Assembly: GCA_964491515.1 (NCBI GenBank) | Contig: CAZBGQ010000023.1 | Span: 1 to 29,008 of the forward strand | Reading direction: 5' to 3' | Origin: CAZBGQ01 sp964491515 | GTDB lineage: Bacteria; Patescibacteriota; Gracilibacteria; UBA1369; UBA12473 | DNA length: 29,008 nt | Shown here: piece by piece, positions 8,134 through 15,368 of the stretch | Layout of the letters: each line of letters begins with the position of its first letter | How positions within the stretch are numbered: position 1 is the first letter of the stretch | Program-made: the position numbers and the translations under genes | Notes under the pieces: generated by a model | Database searches by the model: none | What the model was told of the DNA's origin: nothing | What the model saw: the letters and a program-made list of their open reading frames with translations, nothing else

Positions 8134-8164
8134 TAGTTTTTAGTTAATAGTTTTTAGTTTTTAA
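8134..8164 (-). repeat. Heptamer repeat (CTAAAAA units), copy 2, before the zinc-ribbon gene
   Basis: Minus strand: TTAAAAA, CTAAAAA, CTATTAA, CTAAAAA, CTA. It differs from the copy at 5654-5684 at two positions. Its 5' end overlaps the TAA stop of the 317-aa gene and its 3' end is 5 nt before the zinc-ribbon ATG, so it fills nearly the whole intergenic spacer. Confidence 0.85.
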
Positions 8165-9114
8165 GCATGACCCTTCATAGCTAAGTATAACAAATTTTCG
8201 CCATAAAGGCCTTCTCGTTTGAGTTCAGCTTTTATTTCGGCAACTTTTTTATAATAGTCAGATTCAGAATACGGCTTATTGAGGATGTGAAATTTTTTAC
8301 GCTTCAAATTTACGCACATAAAACAGTTTTCACATTGCTCACAAAAAAACCCATAATCACAATCCCGATTTCCCACGGCAATGAACAACCAATTACAGTT
8401 ATATGAACCATCACAAGAAATTGTGTCATAACAAAGCTCCGAATTAATAGTGCGATTTACATCAATGCAATCTCTGCTTTTTGAAGTTTCAATTCCTGCG
8501 TAATGACAATCCTGACAGTTTGATAAATCAAACGCCTGCTTACAGTTCTTTGAATGATATACGTGATCGCCTGAGACATCTTCATTCCCCACTCCTCTCA
8601 TATGAGGTCGCGGCGTTGCAAGCTTAAGTTCATTAAACTTTTTATCTATTTCATCACGAACGATAGGGTCATTTAGATTCTTCTTATAATAATCCACTTT
8701 CTTCCTGTACTCATCACGCGAAAGTGGCTCATTGAATAGGTGATATTTTTTTCGTCTTAACCCGACTGATCCAAAACAATCTGTAGACCCCACGCAATCA
8801 AAACAGAACCAGCAGTCCACACAGTTACTTAAATCCTGACTAAACACACATCCATAACATTGATTTAGATCTACTGAGTCATAGCAAAGCTCGCAATTCT
8901 GTGAGAATGAGACATCGACTGAATCACTACAACTCACTGCTTCATTCACATGCATACAATCCTCTAAAAAAGATGACCCAAAACATAAATAACAGTTCTT
9001 GGATTTGTAGAGAAAACTGTTGTAGTCACAATTTTCGTTGTACATCATAGGGAGCGCGTGCCGTGGCTCCCTCATGATAAGCTCCCTGAATTGTTTGAAA
9101 TATTTCGACGACAT
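8161..9114 (-). CDS. Cysteine-rich repeat protein (C-terminal half of a CPR zinc-ribbon/Cys-rich family)
   Basis: A 317-residue protein with 26 cysteines, mostly as CxxC or C-x5-8-C in short beta-helix-like repeats (KNCYLC, QNCELCYDS, NQCYGCVF, SNCVDCWFCFDC, CEQCENCFMC). It is internally duplicated: each half ends with a matching tail, LRRKKYHLFNEPLSRDEYRKKV and LKRKKFHILNKPYSESDYYKKV. The start, KYFKQFRELIMREPRHAL, resembles the linker that follows the zinc ribbon in full-length relatives, so this looks like a clean split at a domain border. There is no signal peptide or membrane segment. The periodic cysteines suggest multiple metal sites. An extended -10 box lies 8 nt before the ATG. The biochemical role is not known. 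Confidence 0.85.
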   Translation of the reverse strand: MSSKYFKQFRELIMREPRHALPMMYNENCDYNSFLYKSKNCYLCFGSSFLEDCMHVNEAVSCSDSVDVSFSQNCELCYDSVDLNQCYGCVFSQDLSNCVDCWFCFDCVGSTDCFGSVGLRRKKYHLFNEPLSRDEYRKKVDYYKKNLNDPIVRDEIDKKFNELKLATPRPHMRGVGNEDVSGDHVYHSKNCKQAFDLSNCQDCHYAGIETSKSRDCIDVNRTINSELCYDTISCDGSYNCNWLFIAVGNRDCDYGFFCEQCENCFMCVNLKRKKFHILNKPYSESDYYKKVAEIKAELKREGLYGENLLYLAMKGHA

Positions 9115-9122
9115 AGCAAGAA

Positions 9123-9131
9123 ACTATACCA
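9123..9131 (-). promoter_or_regulatory. Extended -10 promoter (TGG-TATAGT) of the Cys-rich gene
   Basis: Minus-strand TGGTATAGT ends 8 nt before the ATG at 9114. The same arrangement (TGC-TATAGT, 8 nt, ATG) is found before uvrD. Transcription would begin at or within a base or two of the start codon, i.e. a leaderless mRNA. Confidence 0.45.
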
Positions 9132-9199
9132 CTTTTCCCTATAATCAAAAAGGATAAATCTATTTTGCGTGTCGAAACTCGTCGACCCCATCAAGGTTT

Positions 9200-10990
9200 T
9201 TAACTATTTATCAATCGATAAACTGTTTCCGCAACTTCGGCGCGACTGACTTCAGCTCCAGGATTGAAGTTTCCCTCGACGTCCACATCCATCAACTCAT
9301 TGTCTTTAGCATACTGTACATAAGGAGCGTACCATGCGTCACGATCTGCATCAGAATAAAGAGTAGTGATTGGGTAATCATTCATACTAATTCCATACGC
9401 ATTGAGAAGAATTTTAAGGAATTCAGCACGATTGAGTGAATGACTTGGTAAGTACGTTCCATTGGGATACCCGTTGATGATTTTCCTACTAATCGCAAGA
9501 TTCAGATAAGGTAAATACCATGCCCCCTCTTCGATATCACTGAATGCAGGTTTTTTCATCTTATCTGGCACGTCATATCCAAATCCTAGCAAAAGCATCT
9601 TGAGAATTTCCACTCGATTCACTGGCTGATAAGGACGAAATGTCCCATTTGCGTAACCACCAATAATATCTTCATCCTTCATGTATTGAATGGCCTCCGC
9701 GTTGGGGTGATTTTCGCTCACATCGGCAAAAATCAAAGCGGCCTCCGTATCATCCAATCGAGTCCCTTCGCTTTCTGTAAATTCGACCATTATGTCTTTT
9801 ACGTACCCCACAAATCCTTCTCCTGTGGCATCTCCAGGATAATCTCCAAGATAAACAGGTCCATCTGCGCGCGGAGTATTCACAGCACAAGACGCTTCAA
9901 CTTCTCCGTTTCTAAGCAGCGCCAATCCTTCGATCCAGCCAAACGTGAGTGTGATAGTTTGCCACTCATAAGGAGTCAGTGGCGTTTGAGTGGCCAAGTG
10001 ATGCCACCCTTCATCATCGTCCTGACAGGTTGATCGAATGCGTGCATCGTAAAATGAATATTCAAGAATCGCATCCTCATTAAGTTCGAGTGTAAATCCG
10101 CCCGTAAAAGGAGTGTCGTCTCCACTCATGTCCAATATCGTTCCCGTCTCTGATGCATCATCGATGTACAAGTCGAGAGATATTTTCCCATTACGAGGAA
10201 CAGAAATATTTTCCGTTAATTCAAGACTGTCTCTAGCTGTCTCTGCGTGGGTGTCATAAACTACCGGCCCTTCCACTGAAAACAAACTTCCCAGGAAAAA
10301 TCTCAATGCTTCTTCGCTGAACACTACCAGCTCATTGAGAACACTAGTGGTCTCCTCGTGAGTGGCTAAATAACTTAAGTAGGCGGTCACATTGTTTTTG
10401 TTGTATAGCCCCGCCGTTCGATAAAAATTCACTACAATAATAACGTTGTCGTAATAACTGACGAGGTGCAAACTTGCCTCTTCGAGCGTTCTTTTTTTGA
10501 TAAGGTCATTGTAATAAAGCGAGTCGGTGAGGTAACTGAAATGATCTGGCCCTTCGGAGACTTTGCTCCATTCTCCATTAGTAAAATTAGGAGAGTTACT
10601 CCAAGATTCGAACTGAGCTTCTGCCTCCGACTGTGATGACTGAGGTAAAATATACGCATTGATCGTTGGTAACTCATCATCCAATTGAGGCGCTTGATCA
10701 AAACGTGCTTGATACGTCACCTCCACTCCGTTGACACCGTTCATCACGCCACGACTAACCTCTTCCCAATTTGAATGGTGTTTTAACCCTGATAAATAAG
10801 CCCCGCTTGGAAAAATAAATTCCAAGTTTTCTCGAATTTCACTGAGTGTGGCTCCTGGGGCTTCCACCTCAGTCGCTTGAACAATAGGAACGATTTGCGC
10901 TTCAGCTACCGGCACAAGCTGAGCCTGCGCAATAGGGGCCATCCATATCGACGCAAGAAGAACGTATGAAATGAAAGAAATGTTTCGCAT
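9200..10990 (-). CDS. Secreted surface protein with LamG-like domain and three SLH domains
   Basis: A 596-residue exported protein. Residues 1-23 form a signal peptide with a cleavage-like AQAQ. The next region (about 45-230) is an uncharacterised domain (GAYLSGLKHHSNWEEVSRG). Residues about 235-410 look like a concanavalin/LamG-type jelly roll (ISLDLYIDDAS, WQTITLTFGW, GFVGYVKDIMVEF). The C-terminus has three S-layer homology repeats, each with the F/Y-x-D start and the GGYANGTFRPYQPVNRVE / NGYPNGTYLPSHSLNRAE / EGNFNPGAEVSRAE core. SLH domains tie proteins to pyruvylated cell-wall polymers, so it probably sits on the surface and may bind sugars. It is divergent from dgt, and its -10 lies at 11010-11018. 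Only the third repeat lacks the GxYxxG turn. Confidence 0.9.
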   Translation of the reverse strand: MRNISFISYVLLASIWMAPIAQAQLVPVAEAQIVPIVQATEVEAPGATLSEIRENLEFIFPSGAYLSGLKHHSNWEEVSRGVMNGVNGVEVTYQARFDQAPQLDDELPTINAYILPQSSQSEAEAQFESWSNSPNFTNGEWSKVSEGPDHFSYLTDSLYYNDLIKKRTLEEASLHLVSYYDNVIIVVNFYRTAGLYNKNNVTAYLSYLATHEETTSVLNELVVFSEEALRFFLGSLFSVEGPVVYDTHAETARDSLELTENISVPRNGKISLDLYIDDASETGTILDMSGDDTPFTGGFTLELNEDAILEYSFYDARIRSTCQDDDEGWHHLATQTPLTPYEWQTITLTFGWIEGLALLRNGEVEASCAVNTPRADGPVYLGDYPGDATGEGFVGYVKDIMVEFTESEGTRLDDTEAALIFADVSENHPNAEAIQYMKDEDIIGGYANGTFRPYQPVNRVEILKMLLLGFGYDVPDKMKKPAFSDIEEGAWYLPYLNLAISRKIINGYPNGTYLPSHSLNRAEFLKILLNAYGISMNDYPITTLYSDADRDAWYAPYVQYAKDNELMDVDVEGNFNPGAEVSRAEVAETVYRLINS

Positions 10991-11004
10991 TTTATTGTAT
11001 TACC

Positions 11005-11018
11005 TGCTATTTATAGCA
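11005..11018. promoter_or_regulatory. Symmetric extended -10 element between the SLH gene and dgt
   Basis: TGCTAT-TT-ATAGCA is a perfect palindrome. On the minus strand it reads TGCTATAAA (extended -10), 19 nt before the SLH gene ATG. On the plus strand it reads TGCTATTTA, pointing at dgt. A second plus-strand candidate for dgt is TGTAAAAT at 11030-11037. Divergent promoters with a shared symmetric -10 are a known bacterial arrangement; use of the element here is inferred. Confidence 0.4.
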
Positions 11019-11060
11019 TATGGACACTCTGTAAAATACACTAACTACCTCCATTTTACC

Positions 11061-12197
11061 ATGATTCATGATCGCGACTATCTCATGAGCATAGAAGGTC
11101 ATTTATTGGCTCCCTATGCGGTCAAAACCACAGACTCCCGTGGACGAAAACACAAAGAACAACAGGAAAAAATGCGACTGCCTTTCCAAAAAGACAGAGA
11201 CCGCGTTTTGCATTCACGTGCATTCCGTCGACTCAAAATGAAGACACAGGTTTTTGTGGCACATTATGGCGATCATTACCGCACCCGAATGACTCATAGT
11301 TTAGAGGTGGCGCAAGTGAGCCGAGACATTGCTCGAGCCTTAGGCCTTAACGAAGATTTATCAGAAGCCATTGCCCTCGCTCACGACCTGGGACATACCC
11401 CATTTGGTCATGCAGGAGAACACGCACTAGATGAAATGATGAAACCGTTTGGCCTTGAATTTGAACACAACCAACAAAGCAAACGTATTGTGGAAGAAGT
11501 AGAACAAATTTATCCAGATTTTAAAGGGTTAAATCTAACATTTGAAACACGCCAAGGATTGATGAAACATCAAAGTCCCTGGGACCAAGCAGACAGCGAA
11601 TTTCATGGGGCAAGCCTCGAAGCACAGGTGGTTAACTTGGCAGATGAAATTGCCTACAACAATCATGATACCGATGATGGATTGCGTTCCGGACTAATTA
11701 CAGAAGAGGACCTAAAAACGCTTGAGATCTGGCACATAGCTTCCAAGTCTGTGGAAAAAGAATATGGAGCCATTGGAACTCCTTATATTCGCCAATCTAG
11801 AACTATCAGCGCCATGTTTGGACAAATGATTGCCGACTTGATTCAGACCTCCTCCACCAATATAAAAGCTGCCAATCTCCAGACCCTCGAGGATGTCTAT
11901 CGTCGAACTGATGCGCTGGTACTTTTTAGCGAAAAACAGTTTGAATTAAATAAAACACTCCGAGAATTTCTCTCTAAGCGTATCTATTTTCACAAGGAGG
12001 TACTGGCATTGTCTAACCGTGGGCAACAAATCATTCGTGAGTTATTCAACGCCTACCACAACAACTCCACACTCCTCCCAGAAGATGAGCAACAACGGAC
12101 GGCTGGAGGAGAGCCACTAGCGCTGGTTATTAAAGATTATATTTCTGGAATGACTGATGAGTTTGCGGAACAAGAATGGGAGCGGCTTCGCTCTTGA
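11061..12197 (+). CDS. dgt: Deoxyguanosinetriphosphate triphosphohydrolase-like protein (HD domain)
   Basis: Cytoplasmic HD-superfamily hydrolase that removes triphosphate from dGTP or other dNTPs. From the chosen start it has 378 residues. The family motifs are RAFRRLKMKTQVF, RTRMTHSLEVAQ (His79), AIALAHDLGHTPFGHAGE (His108, Asp109, His117) and QVVNLADEIAYNNHDTDDGL. The frame extends upstream to an ATG at 10971, but that would overlap the divergent SLH gene by 20 bp, run through its promoter and add an unrelated hydrophobic 30 residues. MIHDRDYLMSIEGHLLAPYA from 11061 fits the family N-terminus better. No Shine-Dalgarno site precedes it. It ends in TGA. It belongs to the shorter, type-2 dGTPase-like group rather than E. 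coli Dgt (about 505 residues). Confidence 0.93.
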   Translation: MIHDRDYLMSIEGHLLAPYAVKTTDSRGRKHKEQQEKMRLPFQKDRDRVLHSRAFRRLKMKTQVFVAHYGDHYRTRMTHSLEVAQVSRDIARALGLNEDLSEAIALAHDLGHTPFGHAGEHALDEMMKPFGLEFEHNQQSKRIVEEVEQIYPDFKGLNLTFETRQGLMKHQSPWDQADSEFHGASLEAQVVNLADEIAYNNHDTDDGLRSGLITEEDLKTLEIWHIASKSVEKEYGAIGTPYIRQSRTISAMFGQMIADLIQTSSTNIKAANLQTLEDVYRRTDALVLFSEKQFELNKTLREFLSKRIYFHKEVLALSNRGQQIIRELFNAYHNNSTLLPEDEQQRTAGGEPLALVIKDYISGMTDEFAEQEWERLRS

Positions 12198-12238
12198 TGT
12201 TTATTTTTAAATTTTGGCCGCTCTAAGGTGTTATAGGG

Positions 12239-12266
12239 TTGACCTTTTCTTTAAAACAATTATAAT
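12239..12266 (+). promoter_or_regulatory. Strong sigma-70-type promoter of the 831-aa gene
   Basis: TTGACC at 12239-12244 and a perfect TATAAT at 12261-12266 with 16-bp spacing. The predicted start of transcription is near 12273, giving a leader of about 20 nt before the ATG at 12295. This is the only clear two-box promoter I found in the window. Confidence 0.65.
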
Positions 12267-12294
12267 CTTTCTCTAGTTTTTTAGAAGAAATTTT

Positions 12295-14790
12295 ATGGGC
12301 GCAGAAAACTCAAATCCGGGGCTAAATGGTCCGCCACCTATGAGTATTCAGGAAGAAGTGGATGCCGAAATGAGAAGAGAAGAAGCAGATCGGCATCGAT
12401 TTTATCAGGATTTAGAGAGTTTCTCAGGGCAACGTTGGCGGACGAGAGCTGTATCCAGCTCAGCAGAGCCTAAGCCTTCAGCAAAGCCTAAGCCTTCAGC
12501 AAAGCCTAAGCCTTCAGCGCCAAAGCCTTCAGCGCCAAAGCCTTCAGCGCCAAAGCCGTCTCCTGCTCCGTCTCCCAAGCCAGAGACTCGTATTGTTCAT
12601 TCTCGACAGAGACAACGTTCTCGCCACTATCAACGTCAATATCGAGCTATCCAATCGGCACGTGCAGAAAAAGCTTTTGAAAGGATTGCAAAAGCCTTGC
12701 TTCCCTATCAACTAGAATGCCTGCCAGTCGGTAGATTAACCGACCCCCAACTACTCAGGAACGTCCTCGCTGCGAAAAAAGAACGACTTGAAAAACTTGA
12801 ACGCACTCAACTTCTCATAAAATCAATAAATGCTGCCAAAACGCCAGAAGCTGTAATGGCCATTGAAACTGAAGACATTAGCGATCCGAAATTACTAGAA
12901 ATGGTTGAGATCACTCGGACAAAACGATTGAATACGATATCACGTGATCAAGCCCAGAGATTAATTAATCGAATCAACAAAGCGACAACTGTGAGGACGG
13001 TGAGTGCATTTGATTCTAGCCCATTCCAGAATCCCGAATTGCGTGAACGCATTGAAGCTGAAAAGGCTACCCGGATTGCACTTATTGAAACTGAAATCTC
13101 CCTCATGGAATCGATTCTTCACCAAATCCATGCGGCAACTTCTCCAGAAGAGATTAAAGCTATTGAAATTCCTAAATCAATCACTATCAACAGTTTAAGA
13201 AACAAAATCCGAAGCGCCAAAATTGACGGCATCGGTAGGACTAGCCCAAAGCCTGGGAAAGGACGACCTGATCGCCCCCCGAAAAAACCTGCTCCCTTTG
13301 TACCCGTTGAACATCCCCATGACATTGAGCCCCCTCCGGATTCAAGCGAGGAATCAGTTGTACTGGCGACTCGAGAACGGGTCACTCGCTTAATTCCGTC
13401 AGCCATGAAAGATCCTGGAGATTTAATCACTCTATTAACTATTCTTGGGGTTGAGCCAGGAAAACCTCTCCCCCCAAGTTTTATAGGAGCTCACTTCTCA
13501 TCTATGAGAGGCCCTGAGGGTTCCGATGCTGACACTCCAATTGATGAAATGATTCGCGATACGCACGACGCCTGCGCTCAATGGTTACCCGGTCTTATTG
13601 ATGTTGAATTTGATGAAGAGCTCCAGAAAGGAGTCCCTCTCAGCTATCGGATTAATCCAAATTTCTTAGAAGATTATGAACAGATCGCCGAGCATAATGA
13701 GGCGGGCATTGACCCATCCTATAGGTCTCCACGTCAAAGCTCAGATTCTTTCCTAGACGCACATGGAGTTTCCCGAAATGACATAGCCGCAGTTCTAGCA
13801 TTACTACTTGCGGCAGAGGGAGAGCTTGTTCCTCGTGCACAAATATTTGATTGCCTCAGAAACGAATGTCCTAGAATCCCTGAAGGTGAAAAACTAAAAT
13901 ATCAATTTTCTCATGTTTTTAGAGAACTAAATGCACGATTTCAAGGGCTTATAGATTTACACTATGAAGAATGTGGCCGAGGAAGAGAACTTATTGCAAA
14001 TGTTTCCCTAAATGTTGCACGCTTTAGTGAATTATCACCTCCTGATTTAGGTGATCCAGAAAAAGTCGCAGAAGCAGAAGCCATAACCCGAGAGATGGTT
14101 CTTTCAGGAGTAAATCCAGTAAAATTATTCTCTGGATGGCAATCAACAGCAGCAGAAAAAACCGTCGCTTTTTTGACCCCTTTGATGGTTGATCCTGACA
14201 AACCGTTCCCCCGAGCATTTTTCGTTGCCAAGCTTGCCGATGCGCTAGGCATTGATATGACAAAAAAATCAGGGAGAGTCCTAATGTCGGAGATATTGAA
14301 AACACTCAAAAATCTGGCCTTCAAGAAACGTTTTCCAGGTTTAGTAACGGTGATTTTTCCAGATGAGAGTGAACAAGACTTTACCGTCAAATTCCCCTCC
14401 TCTGCGATTACAAACCTCCGCTATCGAATAAACTTACCGAAATTCACTGAATATAGAGCCTATCCGGCTCGTTTAGCGGCTAAAATTCGTTCTTTAAATC
14501 TTGAGATAAGCGACCAAGAAGAACGTGTCTTAGGGATTTTGATTCAAGGAAATATGCGAGCCCGCTCAGCAGGTGAAATCATTAAAATTCTTGCAGATGC
14601 TAAACATCCTGCCAATATTTATAATGAATCGATGGTTCTTTCGATGGTGGAATTTCGTGAACATATTGCATCGCTTAAAGGACATATCTCCCCTGTTACG
14701 CATACTAAAGCTGACACTTACCGCTTGAAGCCTTATGAATTCCGAAGTTATTTGGAATCGCTTAACATCACTCCTAAAGATATATATTAG
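12295..14790 (+). CDS. Large multi-module protein with Lys-Pro-Ser linker, helical repeats and winged-helix-like modules; unknown function
   Basis: I do not recognise this 831-residue protein. Residues 1-57 are charged. Residues 58-97 are a low-complexity linker of KPKPSA and KPSAP units. Residues about 127-311 hold four related helical units with an INAAKTPEAVMAIE / INKATTVRTVSAFD / IHAATSPEEIKAIE signature, each followed by a D/NPxL-containing segment. Residues about 356-831 contain four modules of helix-helix-strand character, three of which end with YRINPNFLEDY (451-461), YRINLPKFTEY (710-720) and YRLKPYEFRSYL (809-820), reminiscent of winged-helix DNA-binding domains. There is no signal or membrane segment, so it is cytoplasmic. 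It has its own promoter and a terminator behind it. A similar style (linker plus YSIKPKFLKYL) is seen in the ParB-like protein at 26171-28951, suggesting a chromosome- or DNA-linked role. Confidence 0.8.
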   Translation: MGAENSNPGLNGPPPMSIQEEVDAEMRREEADRHRFYQDLESFSGQRWRTRAVSSSAEPKPSAKPKPSAKPKPSAPKPSAPKPSAPKPSPAPSPKPETRIVHSRQRQRSRHYQRQYRAIQSARAEKAFERIAKALLPYQLECLPVGRLTDPQLLRNVLAAKKERLEKLERTQLLIKSINAAKTPEAVMAIETEDISDPKLLEMVEITRTKRLNTISRDQAQRLINRINKATTVRTVSAFDSSPFQNPELRERIEAEKATRIALIETEISLMESILHQIHAATSPEEIKAIEIPKSITINSLRNKIRSAKIDGIGRTSPKPGKGRPDRPPKKPAPFVPVEHPHDIEPPPDSSEESVVLATRERVTRLIPSAMKDPGDLITLLTILGVEPGKPLPPSFIGAHFSSMRGPEGSDADTPIDEMIRDTHDACAQWLPGLIDVEFDEELQKGVPLSYRINPNFLEDYEQIAEHNEAGIDPSYRSPRQSSDSFLDAHGVSRNDIAAVLALLLAAEGELVPRAQIFDCLRNECPRIPEGEKLKYQFSHVFRELNARFQGLIDLHYEECGRGRELIANVSLNVARFSELSPPDLGDPEKVAEAEAITREMVLSGVNPVKLFSGWQSTAAEKTVAFLTPLMVDPDKPFPRAFFVAKLADALGIDMTKKSGRVLMSEILKTLKNLAFKKRFPGLVTVIFPDESEQDFTVKFPSSAITNLRYRINLPKFTEYRAYPARLAAKIRSLNLEISDQEERVLGILIQGNMRARSAGEIIKILADAKHPANIYNESMVLSMVEFREHIASLKGHISPVTHTKADTYRLKPYEFRSYLESLNITPKDIY
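12469..12560 (+). repeat. In-frame tandem repeats coding for KPKPSA and KPSAP units
   Basis: Two to three copies of an 18-bp unit (CCTAAGCCTTCAGCAAAG) run into three copies of a 15-bp unit (GCGCCAAAGCCTTCA). Near-identity at the DNA level shows recent expansion by slippage. The repeat encodes the flexible Lys-Pro-Ser linker of the 831-aa protein. Confidence 0.9.
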
Positions 14791-14835
14791 AATTAACTTT
14801 TACACTTTATGGAAAATCTCTCTAATAATCCAAAG

Positions 14836-14870
14836 AGGTCTCTACTCCAAAATCGTAGGGGCCTTTTTTT
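14836..14870 (+). terminator. Rho-independent terminator after the 831-aa gene
   Basis: AGGTCTCTAC (14836-14845) pairs with GTAGGGGCCT (14855-14864) in a 10-bp stem with two G-T pairs and a 9-nt loop, followed by a run of seven T. It closes the 831-aa transcription unit just before nrdR. Confidence 0.8.
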
Positions 14871-14876
14871 GTACTA

Positions 14877-14885
14877 TGCTACAAT
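14877..14885 (+). promoter_or_regulatory. Extended -10 promoter (TGC-TACAAT) of nrdR
   Basis: TGCTACAAT lies directly behind the terminator, with 22 nt to the nrdR ATG at 14908. The surrounding ATGCTAcAATAG matches the sequence before uvrD (ATGCTATAGTAG). No -35 box is visible, as expected for extended -10 promoters. Confidence 0.45.
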
Positions 14886-14907
14886 AGAAGTCATCTAATA
14901 ATCCCCT

Positions 14908-15354
14908 ATGCTCTGCTCTAAATGCCAATCTTCGACGACTCGCGTGGTGGATTCTCGTGAAACAAATGAAGGACGAGAAATACGTCGTCGTCGCGAATGT
15001 GAACAATGCAAATTTAGATTCACTACGTTTGAACGAGCGGACACATCTAATTTCTTGGTGATTAAAAAAGATGCATCTCGTGAGCCATATCAACGTGAAA
15101 AAATCAAAACCGGTATTTGGAAAGCATGTGAAAAACGACCAGTAACCGAAGCCCAAGTTGAATCATTACTCAATCGCCTTGAAGACGAATGGGCTCGCTA
15201 CGGCAAAGAAGTTCCCTCTAAAAAAATGGGAGAAGGACTTATGGAAGCAATAAAATCACTGGATGAAGTGGCCTACATTCGATTTGCATCTGTCTACCGC
15301 CAATTCAAGGATATTGACTCATTCAAGAAAGAGTTGAGTAAATTGCTGGATTAA
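14908..15354 (+). CDS. nrdR: Transcriptional repressor NrdR
   Basis: NrdR represses ribonucleotide reductase genes in response to ATP/dATP. The 148-residue product has the N-terminal zinc ribbon with Cys3/Cys6 (MLCSKC) and Cys31/Cys34 (CEQCKFRFTTFER), the basic RRRREC stretch that contacts DNA, and the ATP-cone domain from about residue 49 (VIKKDASREPYQREKIKTGI) to 139 (DEVAYIRFASVYRQFKDID). The usual CPxC first knuckle is CSKC here, keeping both cysteines. Length and order are typical. The L,D-transpeptidase gene starts 14 bp downstream. No ribonucleotide reductase gene is in the window, so its targets lie elsewhere. Confidence 0.97.
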   Translation: MLCSKCQSSTTRVVDSRETNEGREIRRRRECEQCKFRFTTFERADTSNFLVIKKDASREPYQREKIKTGIWKACEKRPVTEAQVESLLNRLEDEWARYGKEVPSKKMGEGLMEAIKSLDEVAYIRFASVYRQFKDIDSFKKELSKLLD

Positions 15355-15356
15355 GG

Positions 15357-15362
15357 TAAAAT
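15357..15362 (+). promoter_or_regulatory. Candidate -10 box (TAAAAT) directly before the L,D-transpeptidase gene
   Basis: TAAAAT ends 6 nt before the ATG at 15369, placing the predicted start of transcription at the start codon. The gene may also be read through from nrdR, so the box is only a candidate. Confidence 0.3.
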
Positions 15363-15368
15363 AGAGGG

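Noticed and set aside
10971..11060. Upstream in-frame extension of dgt from the ATG at 10971
   Set aside because: It would overlap the divergent SLH gene, cross its promoter and add 30 hydrophobic residues unlike the family N-terminus.
12181..12225. AGCGGC...GCCGCT pairing as a dgt terminator
   Set aside because: Only 6 bp with a loop of more than 20 nt and no T-run after it.
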